Assembly (NCBI GenBank): GCA_002423705.1
Contig: DINW01000015.1
Coordinates: 7,503-26,714, forward strand
Reading direction: 5' to 3'
DNA: 19,212 nucleotides
Source: Clostridium sp. UBA5530
Lineage (GTDB): Bacteria; Bacillota; Clostridia; Clostridiales; Clostridiaceae
Below, one piece after another: positions 1-5,901 of the stretch. The notes under the pieces were generated by a model. The model had not been told where the DNA came from, did not search any database, and saw nothing but the letters and a program-made list of their open reading frames with translations. The position numbers were made by a program, and so were the translations under genes. Positions within the stretch are counted from its first letter, which is position 1. Each line of letters starts with the position of its first letter.

Positions 1-11
1 GTTATCAGTTG

Positions 12-20
12 TGATATAAT
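12..20 (+). promoter_or_regulatory. Extended -10 promoter for degV-padR
   Basis: TGATATAAT is an exact TATAAT box preceded by TG one base upstream, the extended -10 form. The -35 box would lie before the window. Transcription would start near position 27, giving a short leader to the AGGAGG at 39-44 and the TTG start at 53. The sequence is visible; promoter activity is inferred. Confidence 0.6.
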
Positions 21-52
21 TAAAATATATTTATGTTTAGGAGGATTTTACC

Positions 53-898
53 TTGGAAAAAATAGCTTTAATTTGTGATAGCACCAGCGATCTTCACAAG
101 GAGATCTATGAAAAATATAATATAGAGATGGTACCTTTTAGGATAATATATAAAGACAGAGAATTTTTAGATAATGTAACTATAAGTCCTCAGGAAGTTT
201 ATAATAATTTATCTAAAGAAGTACCTACAACCTCCCTACCATCTCTTCAAACTATAGATGAAATTTTTTATAAAATAGAAAAAGAGGGATACACCCATGC
301 CATAGTAATAACTGTATCTAGTGGTTTATCTGGCACTTTTAATGCTATGAATTTAGTATCTCAAAATCACCCTGATTTAAACATTCATATTTTTGATTCG
401 AAAACTCTTACAATGGGTACAGGAGCTACAGTGTTAAAATGCGCTAAAATGATAGAAGCAGGCATTAGTTTTAATGACATAATAGAAGAATTACCTAGAT
501 ATCAAGACAAAATATCTGTATTTTATGTAATAGATACCTTGGAATATTTAAAAAAGGGCGGCAGAATAGGTAAAGTTTCCGGCACCATCGGAGAGCTTCT
601 AAACCTTAAGCCTATAATATCCGTTAATAAAGAAGGTATATACTATACTTATGAAAAAGCTCGTGGTAAAAAGCAAGGATTGAACAAACTTTTCTCTATC
701 GGTGAAAAAGCTTTAAATGAAGGTCCCTGTAGTGTATTTGTATTGCATGGTGGTGCTGAATCTGAAGCCAAAGCTTTAGCAGCAAGATTTCAATGTCATC
801 CCAACCTTAAGGACACCTATTTCGGCGACATAAGCCCCTCTGCAGGAGTTCATACTGGTCCTGGCCTTGTAGGAATAGTTGTAATAAGGGAATCTTAA
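53..898 (+). CDS. DegV family fatty-acid-binding protein
   Basis: The product has 281 residues, the usual DegV size. DegV/FakB proteins hold a fatty acid in a closed pocket and, in the Fak system, present it to the kinase FakA for phosphorylation and entry into phospholipid synthesis. Visible family marks are the N-terminal CDSTSDL (residues 8-14), TTSLPS (59-64, the ligand carboxylate loop), SSGLSGTFNA (89-98) and the YLKKGGRIG segment in the middle. There is no signal peptide or membrane segment, so it should be cytosolic. The start is TTG, with AGGAGG eight bases upstream. Three bases separate it from the PadR-like gene, so the two are probably co-transcribed. No fakA-like kinase gene is in the window. 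Clostridia carry several DegV paralogues, so ligand specificity cannot be read from the sequence. Confidence 0.93.
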   Translation: MEKIALICDSTSDLHKEIYEKYNIEMVPFRIIYKDREFLDNVTISPQEVYNNLSKEVPTTSLPSLQTIDEIFYKIEKEGYTHAIVITVSSGLSGTFNAMNLVSQNHPDLNIHIFDSKTLTMGTGATVLKCAKMIEAGISFNDIIEELPRYQDKISVFYVIDTLEYLKKGGRIGKVSGTIGELLNLKPIISVNKEGIYYTYEKARGKKQGLNKLFSIGEKALNEGPCSVFVLHGGAESEAKALAARFQCHPNLKDTYFGDISPSAGVHTGPGLVGIVVIRES

Positions 899-901
899 CC
901 T

Positions 902-1342
902 ATGTTAAGTGATGATGCTATAAAAGCCGAAGAGAAGAGGTTATATGAGGAATATAAAAAAAAGTTAGCTGAATTAAAAAAGGTAGAGAAAGAAAATAAT
1001 GCTGTAGGTCAGGTATTCACTAAAGGGCTATTGCCATTATACATCCTTTATATACTAAGTCTAGGTCCTACCAATGGTAATGACATTGCCCACCAAATCG
1101 GTATCAACACTAATGGTTTATGGATTCCAAGTACTGGCGGTATATATCCCTTACTTAAAAAATTTGAAAAAGAAGGTTTTGTAGAAGGTCAATGGGATGA
1201 TCCAAAAAAGAAATTTCAAAAGATTTATTCTATTACTGATAGTGGAATAAAAGAATTTGAAAACAAAAAATTCCTTCTGCAAAGCAAAATTGAAGAAGCC
1301 TTAGAAGTTTTTAAAGTTATATATAAAGATCTTTATCTTTAA
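902..1342 (+). CDS. PadR family transcriptional regulator
   Basis: This is a 146-residue protein with a winged-helix DNA-binding domain. A charged N-terminal helix (about residues 1-30) precedes the domain, which carries GLLPLYILYILSLGPTNGNDIAHQI, then GGIYPLLKKFEKEGFVEGQW (recognition helix and wing) and the YSITDSGIKEFE wing end. This order, and especially IYPLLKKFEKEGFV, is typical of PadR repressors, which respond to phenolics, drugs or unknown ligands. The gene starts three bases after degV with only a weak AAGGG upstream, so translation may be coupled to degV. It could control its own operon or a distant target; neither an operator nor a ligand can be told from the sequence. The short C-terminal helix (about 125-146) would be the dimerisation part. 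Confidence 0.87.
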   Translation: MLSDDAIKAEEKRLYEEYKKKLAELKKVEKENNAVGQVFTKGLLPLYILYILSLGPTNGNDIAHQIGINTNGLWIPSTGGIYPLLKKFEKEGFVEGQWDDPKKKFQKIYSITDSGIKEFENKKFLLQSKIEEALEVFKVIYKDLYL

Positions 1343-1354
1343 GATATGAATAAA

Positions 1355-1385
1355 CCTCAACAATAGGTAAACACTATTATTGAGG
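1355..1385 (+). promoter_or_regulatory. Hairpin burying the ribosome binding site of the 56-aa gene
   Basis: Arms CCTCAACAATAG (1355-1366) and CTATTATTGAGG (1374-1385) pair over 12 positions with one C-A mismatch around a 7-base loop. The right arm contains most of the Shine-Dalgarno sequence GAGGTGA (1382-1388) of the ORF starting at 1394. In a transcript reading through from padR the hairpin would hide that site. A loose T-rich stretch follows (GATTTTTA), so it may also act as a weak terminator for degV-padR. The two roles are not exclusive. Confidence 0.6.
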
Positions 1386-1393
1386 TGATTTTT

Positions 1394-1564
1394 ATGAAAG
1401 GTAAAATTTTAGAACTTACTCCCTTCAGTGCTATTATAATTTTTGATAACAATGTGGCCATGGAAGTATACGCTGAGAATCTTCCTCTAAGTGCCAAGGT
1501 TGGAGATAAAGTAGACATTCCTTTTGTGTCCTTAAATGGATCTTCTATTGTTGACTTTTTATAA
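1394..1564 (+). CDS. Small hypothetical protein, 56 residues
   Basis: The ORF runs from ATG with GAGGTGA eight bases upstream to a TAA stop. Its product begins MKGKILELTPFSAIIIFDNN and continues with a regular alternation of hydrophobic residues, including KVGDKVDIPFV (residues 35-45), which suggests a small all-beta fold of SH3 or OB type. There is no signal peptide, transmembrane helix or cysteine motif. I do not recognise a named family. Support for a real gene is the proper ribosome binding site, protein-like composition and its fit in the gap before the TPP leader. The promoter of the thiamine operon overlaps its last codons (1551-1556). Its own expression probably depends on read-through from padR and on the hairpin at 1355-1385. 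Confidence 0.7.
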   Translation: MKGKILELTPFSAIIIFDNNVAMEVYAENLPLSAKVGDKVDIPFVSLNGSSIVDFL

Positions 1565-1579
1565 TATTTGGTATATCAT
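1551..1579 (+). promoter_or_regulatory. SigA-type promoter of the thiamine uptake operon
   Basis: TTGACT (1551-1556), 17 bases, then TATCAT (1574-1579) matches the vegetative consensus at 5 of 6 positions in each box. Transcription would start near 1586, about 15 bases before the riboswitch core. The -35 box lies inside the last codons of the 56-aa ORF. Confidence 0.7.
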
Positions 1580-1600
1580 GATGAAGGAAAATAAAATAAA

Positions 1601-1690
1601 GAGCTAGGGGTGCCTTTAAGGCTGAGAGATGTTGAAACACATTAACCCTTGTACCTGAACTGGGTAATTCCAGCGTAGGAAAGCGTATTA
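1601..1690 (+). promoter_or_regulatory. TPP riboswitch (THI element)
   Basis: The conserved aptamer blocks are present in order: CTAGGGGTGCC (1604-1614), GGCTGAGA (1620-1627), ACCCTTGTACCTGAACTGGGTAA (1645-1667) and CAGCGTAGGAA (1671-1681). These are the pyrophosphate- and pyrimidine-binding segments of the TPP aptamer. CGTAGGAA (1674-1681) is an exact complement of TTCCTACG (1709-1716) in the downstream terminator. Without TPP this forms an antiterminator; with TPP the 3' part is held in the aptamer and the terminator folds. TPP binding therefore switches thiT off at the transcription level. Confidence 0.96.
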
Positions 1691-1699
1691 ATGTATGAC

Positions 1700-1731
1700 A
1701 AGCCTTTATTCCTACGGAATAAAGGCTTTTT
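1700..1731 (+). terminator. Riboswitch-controlled intrinsic terminator
   Basis: AAGCCTTTATTCC (1700-1712) pairs perfectly with GGAATAAAGGCTT (1716-1728) around a TAC loop, followed by a T run to 1731. Part of the stem and loop (1709-1716) is the alternative partner of the riboswitch 3' side, making this the expression platform. Confidence 0.93.
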
Positions 1732-1773
1732 CTCATATTATACGCCCTAGCATAAAAGGAGGGTATATATAAA

Positions 1774-2454
1774 ATGTTTGGTGATTTTTCAGAACAATTT
1801 TCCCAGTTTATATCTCAAATAAAAAACTTGCCTCAAAGTTTTAACTACGTGGTGGAGCATCCATCCAGCGCTATACTACTAGTAGCACTTCTAATAATCT
1901 TAGCTTTAGCCATAAGATTAAAGAAGGTGAATTTCAATGCTCATTTAGTAGCTCAAATTGGTATAGCATTAGCCCTTGCATCAGTGCTACAAATTTTAAG
2001 AATTTATCATTGGCCTCAAGGAGGAAGTATAACTATAGGTAGTATGGTTCCTATATTATTCATTGGAATAGTTTATGGTCCTGAAATAGGTCTATTTACC
2101 GGATTTCTATTTGGACTTCTAAACCTTTTATTAGATCCATTTATACTTACTCCAGTACAAATGCTTTTGGACTATCCACTAGCTTATATGTCTTTAGGAT
2201 TAGTTGGATTCTTCAAAAAGAATTATATGACTGGAGCTTTAGTCTCTCTCTTTGGTAGATTTTTCTTTCACTTTATGTCAGGATTAGTTTTCTTCAGCAG
2301 CTATGCTATAGAGGCTGGCATGACTCCCTTCCTATATTCCCTAATGGTAAATGGAATATTTATAGGAGTTGAAGGTTGTATTTGTCTAGTTGTTTTAAAG
2401 TGCTTACCTATAAACAGATTAAAGAAATCCATAAATAAAGGAGAGATGATGTAA
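1774..2454 (+). CDS. thiT: ECF-type thiamine transporter S component ThiT
   Basis: This 226-residue membrane protein is the substrate-binding subunit of an energy-coupling-factor importer; it binds thiamine and uses a shared EcfA/EcfT module encoded elsewhere. The ThiT family marks are clear: WPQGGSITIGSM (residues 80-91), YGPEIGLFTGFLFGLLNLLLDP, PVQMLLDYPLAY (127-138) and GRFFFHFMSG (161-170). Six helices are expected from about residue 58 on. An additional N-terminal hydrophobic helix (about 31-48) makes it longer than the usual ThiT of about 190 residues. The start has AAAGGAGGG about 10 bases upstream. The TPP riboswitch in the leader independently supports thiamine as substrate. The thiamine-binding protein gene follows after one base. 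Confidence 0.93.
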   Translation: MFGDFSEQFSQFISQIKNLPQSFNYVVEHPSSAILLVALLIILALAIRLKKVNFNAHLVAQIGIALALASVLQILRIYHWPQGGSITIGSMVPILFIGIVYGPEIGLFTGFLFGLLNLLLDPFILTPVQMLLDYPLAYMSLGLVGFFKKNYMTGALVSLFGRFFFHFMSGLVFFSSYAIEAGMTPFLYSLMVNGIFIGVEGCICLVVLKCLPINRLKKSINKGEMM

Positions 2455-2455
2455 T

Positions 2456-2749
2456 ATGGTTATTGCTGATGTTGCTGTAATGCCTTTACTTCCAGCTACC
2501 TCTGAAGAAGAAATGTACAAGGTGGTAGATGAAGTTATAAATTACATAAAAAAAAGTGGGATTAAATATGAAGTGGGAGCTATGAGCACCACCATAGAAG
2601 GAGAGTTTGATGATGTTTTTGAACTTATAAAAACTATTCACAAAATCCCATTTCAATTGGGCATAGACAGGGTAATCACCGTTGTTAGGATTGATGAAAA
2701 AAAAGGTGGACTAACCATAGATGAGAAGCTAGCTCACCATAGAAACTAG
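2456..2749 (+). CDS. MTH1187/YkoF-type thiamine-binding protein
   Basis: This small soluble protein of 97 residues belongs to the MTH1187 (UPF0045, thiamine-binding) family. Marks are the N-terminal beta strand MVIADVAVMPL, the central KYEVGAMSTTIEGEFDDVFELI (about residues 38-59) and the strand DRVITVVRIDEKKG near the end. The fold is a ferredoxin-like alpha/beta sandwich that forms tetramers, and relatives bind thiamine or its pyrimidine half. It begins one base after the thiT stop, with AAAGGAG about 12 bases upstream, so both genes are under the TPP riboswitch. A cytosolic thiamine-binding role next to the importer is inferred from this context. A terminator follows directly. Confidence 0.88.
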   Translation: MVIADVAVMPLLPATSEEEMYKVVDEVINYIKKSGIKYEVGAMSTTIEGEFDDVFELIKTIHKIPFQLGIDRVITVVRIDEKKGGLTIDEKLAHHRN

Positions 2750-2753
2750 AAAG

Positions 2754-2798
2754 AATCCCCATAAAGTAACTCAATGAAGTTCCTTCATGGGGATTTTT
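2754..2798 (+). terminator. Intrinsic terminator of the thiT operon
   Basis: AATCCCCAT (2754-2762) pairs with ATGGGGATT (2787-2795), with further interrupted pairing inside (AAG/CTT and AC/GT). TTTTT follows (2794-2798). It sits five bases after the last gene of the operon. Confidence 0.9.
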
Positions 2799-2877
2799 AT
2801 AGAATTGATTCATCTAACGCCTGCCATAATCCTTGTTTTTTCTTCAACTAAAGATAACAGCAATTTCCACACTAGAT

Positions 2878-2932
2878 AAGTTCAACTAATATTCAGTTGG
2901 AGTCCAACCTCCACCTAAAACTAAGTTTGACT
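2878..2932 (-). repeat. Structured intergenic repeat, copy A (downstream of ferredoxin)
   Basis: On the minus strand it starts immediately at the ferredoxin stop codon. An outer imperfect stem (2915-2932 with 2878-2896, about 11 of 18 positions paired plus one wobble) encloses a perfect small hairpin GTTGG-ACT-CCAAC (2896-2908). Sequence and layout resemble the elements at 3227-3271 and 11488-11516. There is no clear T run, so it is not an ordinary terminator. The family assignment is my inference from the local comparison. Confidence 0.5.
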
Positions 2933-3121
2933 TTATTCTATGGAAATAGCGTTTACTGGACAACTAGCCTCTGCTTCCTTAGTATCTTCTTGATGTTCTT
3001 CAGGAACTTCATCCACTATAGCCTTGGCTTTCCCATCATCATCCATATCAAAAACTGTTGAGCATATAGATGGACATAATCCACATCCTATACAAGTGTC
3101 TTTATCAACATGTGCTTTCAT
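2933..3121 (-). CDS. Monocluster [4Fe-4S] ferredoxin
   Basis: The product is a 62-residue electron carrier. Cysteines C10, C13 and C16 (motif CIGCGLCPSIC) and C54 (motif SCPVNAI) provide the four ligands of one [4Fe-4S] cluster. C20 stands where the second cluster's linking cysteine would be in two-cluster ferredoxins, but the matching second set is absent. The middle is strongly acidic (DMDDDGK, EVPEEHQEDTKEAE), usual for ferredoxins that dock on basic partner surfaces. The start ATG is preceded by AGGAGG (rc of 3130-3135). It is transcribed alone: a terminator-like hairpin lies upstream at 3227-3271. No obvious partner oxidoreductase is nearby. Confidence 0.95.
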   Translation of the reverse strand: MKAHVDKDTCIGCGLCPSICSTVFDMDDDGKAKAIVDEVPEEHQEDTKEAEASCPVNAISIE

Positions 3122-3220
3122 AGCAATTCCTCCTAAAAATTTTTACACTTTTTATTATTAGTATAAACGATGATATTTATGTATAATTCACAAAATTTAC
3201 TATTAAATATTACTACTTTA

Positions 3221-3271
3221 AAGAAAACTCCAGCCTTCAGGGGAAGTTTAACTTCATCTGAAAACTAGAGT
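3221..3271 (-). terminator. Terminator after mrp; also structured repeat copy B
   Basis: On the minus strand ACTCTAGTTTTCAG (rc of 3258-3271) pairs with CTGAAGGCTGGAGT (rc of 3227-3240) over 14 positions with no mismatch and three G-U pairs. The enclosed loop carries a second perfect hairpin GAAGT-TAA-ACTTC (3243-3255). TTTTCTTT follows. The same stem in the plus-strand RNA has three C-A mismatches, so it appears shaped for the minus-strand transcript, ending the lgt-lipoprotein-mrp unit. It resembles the element at 2878-2932. Confidence 0.8.
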
Positions 3272-3326
3272 CTTTTATCTATGAATATACCCCCTATTAT
3301 GGGATACATGGTCCCTATTTAAAACT

Positions 3327-4178
3327 TTACTTAATTATAGATTTTATTATATCATTATATTCTGAACTATCTTTAATATATTCCTCTGCTTTGCCTTCCT
3401 CTAGATTTTCTACTAAATCTAGATTTATTGGCAATTCAGCCAACAATGGAAGATTTAAATAGGTAGCATGGTCCTCTGCACTCTTTCTAGAAAAAATTCT
3501 AGTTTTTTCTCCGCATTTTCCACAAAGTATATATGACATATTTTCTACTACACCTTTTACAGGAACATTTAATTTTTCACACATTATAACTACCTTTTTA
3601 ACTATCATAGATACCATGTCTTGAGGTGTAGCTACTATCACCATAGATGTTAATGGAAAACTTTGCATAACAGAAAGCGCTACATCTCCTGTTCCTGGAG
3701 GCATATCTATTAAAAGATAATCTAAATCATCCCATTTTGTGTCTACAAACATTTGATTAAGAACTCCATTTATTACAGGGCCTCTCCATATAACTGGCTG
3801 TTCTTCTCTTTCAGTTAAAAGGTTAATAGATATAACCTTTATCCCTAGGGATGTTTCTACTGGTAAGAACTGTGTTTCATCTTCATTCCCTATAGGAACC
3901 ATTATCGCCCTTTCATTATTTATTCCAAAAAATCTAGGCATAGATGGTCCTGTAATATCTGCATCCAGAACCCCTACTTTGAATCCTTTTTTAGCTAGCT
4001 CAACAGCCATAATTCCAGTAACCGTTGATTTACCAACTCCACCTTTTCCACTTATTATTCCTACCACATTGGATATTTTCCCATACTTAGCATTGGTTTT
4101 CCCTGGGCATCCTTGTCCCTTCAACAAATCTTTTGAGCCACAACTCCCCTTGCTTGGGCATGTAGAACAACTTCCCAT
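3327..4178 (-). CDS. Mrp/NBP35-type iron-sulfur cluster carrier ATPase
   Basis: The 283-residue product is a P-loop NTPase of the MinD/Mrp group. It carries the deviant Walker A GKGGVGKS (residues 44-51), LDADITGPSM (71-80), switch/Walker B YLLIDMPPGTGD (154-165) and the conserved pair C219-x-x-C222 (CGKCGEK), which in this family binds a bridging Fe-S cluster at the dimer interface. The N-terminus has additional cysteines C4, C7, C13 and C24, as in the ferredoxin-like extension of NBP35. Such proteins assemble and hand over [4Fe-4S] clusters in the cytosol. The start has AGGAGG upstream. It is the last gene of a minus-strand unit with lgt and the lipoprotein gene, 20 bases after the latter, and is followed by a terminator. 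The neighbouring ferredoxin is an Fe-S client by type, but no direct link is shown. Confidence 0.93.
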   Translation of the reverse strand: MGSCSTCPSKGSCGSKDLLKGQGCPGKTNAKYGKISNVVGIISGKGGVGKSTVTGIMAVELAKKGFKVGVLDADITGPSMPRFFGINNERAIMVPIGNEDETQFLPVETSLGIKVISINLLTEREEQPVIWRGPVINGVLNQMFVDTKWDDLDYLLIDMPPGTGDVALSVMQSFPLTSMVIVATPQDMVSMIVKKVVIMCEKLNVPVKGVVENMSYILCGKCGEKTRIFSRKSAEDHATYLNLPLLAELPINLDLVENLEEGKAEEYIKDSSEYNDIIKSIIK

Positions 4179-4198
4179 CTTATTTTCCTCCTACTATA

Positions 4199-5026
4199 TT
4201 AAAATTCTTCTGGTTTTTTATCAGATATACTGATATTCCATATATTATCCTCTATTTTACACAAACCATAATATTTAGTTTCCTTATTATTTTTTGAATC
4301 CTTCACAGTTATTATGTTTTTATATATTTTTTCCTTATATCCATAAGTCTTTATATTTATAAGGACTTGGAAATCCTCCTTATTCTTATCTACCAACTTT
4401 ATATTAGGGTATTTCTTTTCCAATTGTTCTTTAAAGTGTTCTAAATCTGTGGACAATATGTATTTAGCAATTTCCACATCATCCCCTATATTTATACCTA
4501 TCTTAGCACTGCTATCTAGGGTTTCCTTATACTGGTCTAAAAATTTAAATATTACATCATAATAAAGGACTCCGAATTCTCTAGGTTTTCTTAATACAGA
4601 TAAATTTCTTATAATATCATTATCTATTCTTTTAGATACTACATAAGCTTTATCCGCATAAAAATTTCCTACACCCTTTTCTTGAACTCCAACTACATAA
4701 TTAAACTTATGGGGTTCTTTTCCCCATTCATGGATTTCAAATACATAGTCTGGTTGTAAAGAAGTTTTATCTTCTGCCACCTTAGCTGTGGATAATATAT
4801 CATGTATATTCTCAATAGTTCTCTTATCGGTAACGACACATTTAAACCCTTGATCCCTAGTACTCTGAATTATTATCTTTTCAACTTTATTTTCAGCTAT
4901 ATACTCAAAGTCTGTATTTTTAAACCCGAACTTAACTTTTAAATCATCTACTTTTTTACATCCGCTAAATATGGATGTTATAAATAGAATCATTACTAAA
5001 AGAAGAGCTTTTTTATTGTTCTTCAT
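4199..5026 (-). CDS. Predicted lipoprotein of unknown function
   Basis: The 275-residue product has a basic start (MKNNKK), a hydrophobic segment (residues 7-21) and a lipobox FSGC with C23 as the lipidated cysteine. It should therefore be anchored outside on the membrane. The mature part has two regions. Residues about 40-150 alternate strands and turns (EYIAENKVEKIIIQSTR, HDILSTAKVAEDK, FEIHEWGK), reminiscent of small beta-rich lipoprotein domains such as that of YhfM. Residues about 155-275 are lysine-rich and end with NIWNISISDKKPEEF. No catalytic motif is visible and I cannot name a family with confidence. Its start lies inside the end of lgt (14-base overlap), so it is translationally coupled to the enzyme that would lipidate it. 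Confidence 0.8.
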   Translation of the reverse strand: MKNNKKALLLVMILFITSIFSGCKKVDDLKVKFGFKNTDFEYIAENKVEKIIIQSTRDQGFKCVVTDKRTIENIHDILSTAKVAEDKTSLQPDYVFEIHEWGKEPHKFNYVVGVQEKGVGNFYADKAYVVSKRIDNDIIRNLSVLRKPREFGVLYYDVIFKFLDQYKETLDSSAKIGINIGDDVEIAKYILSTDLEHFKEQLEKKYPNIKLVDKNKEDFQVLINIKTYGYKEKIYKNIITVKDSKNNKETKYYGLCKIEDNIWNISISDKKPEEF

Positions 5027-5780
5027 CAGTACCTCTCCCCTTCAGCATATCTATATTAAATATAACTATTCCAAATATTAGAGTAAATATGGCTATAAAC
5101 TGAGAAGTAGATAGTATTCCCACATTTCCTCTTGGATCATTTCGTAAAAATTCCACCAAAAATCTTCCCACACTATATACTATCACATATAATGCAAAAC
5201 TTTTGCCCTGTTTTCTTGATTTTCTAGAATACCATAGTAATAGAAACCCTAAAGCAAAGTCAAATATACTAGAATAAAGTTGAGTTGGGTGAAGACCTAT
5301 TCCATTTGGGGCAAATGGAGAATTTTCAAATGTTATTGCCCAGGGCAATTCAGTAGGGGCTCCATAGCAACAACCAGCTAAAAAACATCCTATACGTCCA
5401 AATCCTTGTGCAATAGCCACACTAGGAACTATGAGATCTAATATATCTAACACCTTCCAACATTGTTTTTTGCAATAAAAATAAACTCCCAGTACTCCAC
5501 CTATTATGGCTCCATATATGACAAATCCCGTTCCAAAATCCTTAAGGATGGAAGGATTTTCAATTATACTTTTTAACTCTGTGATTATAAATAAAATCTT
5601 TCCTCCTAATACCCCTGATATTATGGTTATCATGGTCATATTAAAAGTTTTATCCGCATCATATCCCTTATCTTTAGCTTTACGAAAAAATATCAACAAT
5701 GCACATAATATGCCTAAAGCTATCATAAGCCCATATCCATATACGGGTAGACCAAATATCTCAAAAAGAACTGCTTTCAT
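5013..5780 (-). CDS. lgt: Prolipoprotein diacylglyceryl transferase
   Basis: Lgt moves diacylglycerol from phosphatidylglycerol to the lipobox cysteine of prolipoproteins at the cytoplasmic membrane. The 255-residue product has the expected length, about seven membrane segments, and the family motifs: the N-terminal YGLMIALG, GRIGCFLAGCCYG (residues 128-140, the clostridial version of the signature), HPTQLYSS (164-171) and GRFLVEFLRNDPRG (205-218) with its essential arginine. The start ATG has AAGGGGG upstream. The gene comes directly after the terminator of the 444-residue protein gene and overlaps the lipoprotein gene by 14 bases. I see no clear promoter in the 33-base gap, so transcription may begin within the terminator region or come from read-through. 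Confidence 0.95.
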   Translation of the reverse strand: MKAVLFEIFGLPVYGYGLMIALGILCALLIFFRKAKDKGYDADKTFNMTMITIISGVLGGKILFIITELKSIIENPSILKDFGTGFVIYGAIIGGVLGVYFYCKKQCWKVLDILDLIVPSVAIAQGFGRIGCFLAGCCYGAPTELPWAITFENSPFAPNGIGLHPTQLYSSIFDFALGFLLLWYSRKSRKQGKSFALYVIVYSVGRFLVEFLRNDPRGNVGILSTSQFIAIFTLIFGIVIFNIDMLKGRGTDEEQ

Positions 5781-5805
5781 AGTAACCCCCTTAAGGTATT
5801 GTATA

Positions 5806-5837
5806 TTAATATAAAAGAGAAGCCTAAGCTTCTCTTT
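5806..5837 (-). terminator. Intrinsic terminator of the 444-residue protein gene
   Basis: On the minus strand AAAGAGAAGC and GCTTCTCTTT form a perfect 10-bp stem (5814-5837) with a 4-base loop, followed by TTTTATATT. It separates the upstream gene from lgt. Confidence 0.85.
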
Positions 5838-5901
5838 ATTCCTTTAGTAAAATTATAATACTAACCCTTTTCTAAAGCAAATTAATTTTTACATACCAAC
5901 C

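Noticed and set aside
1545..1736. 63-codon minus-strand frame across the TPP riboswitch
   Set aside because: It is antisense to a certain riboswitch and terminator, with no protein-like features.
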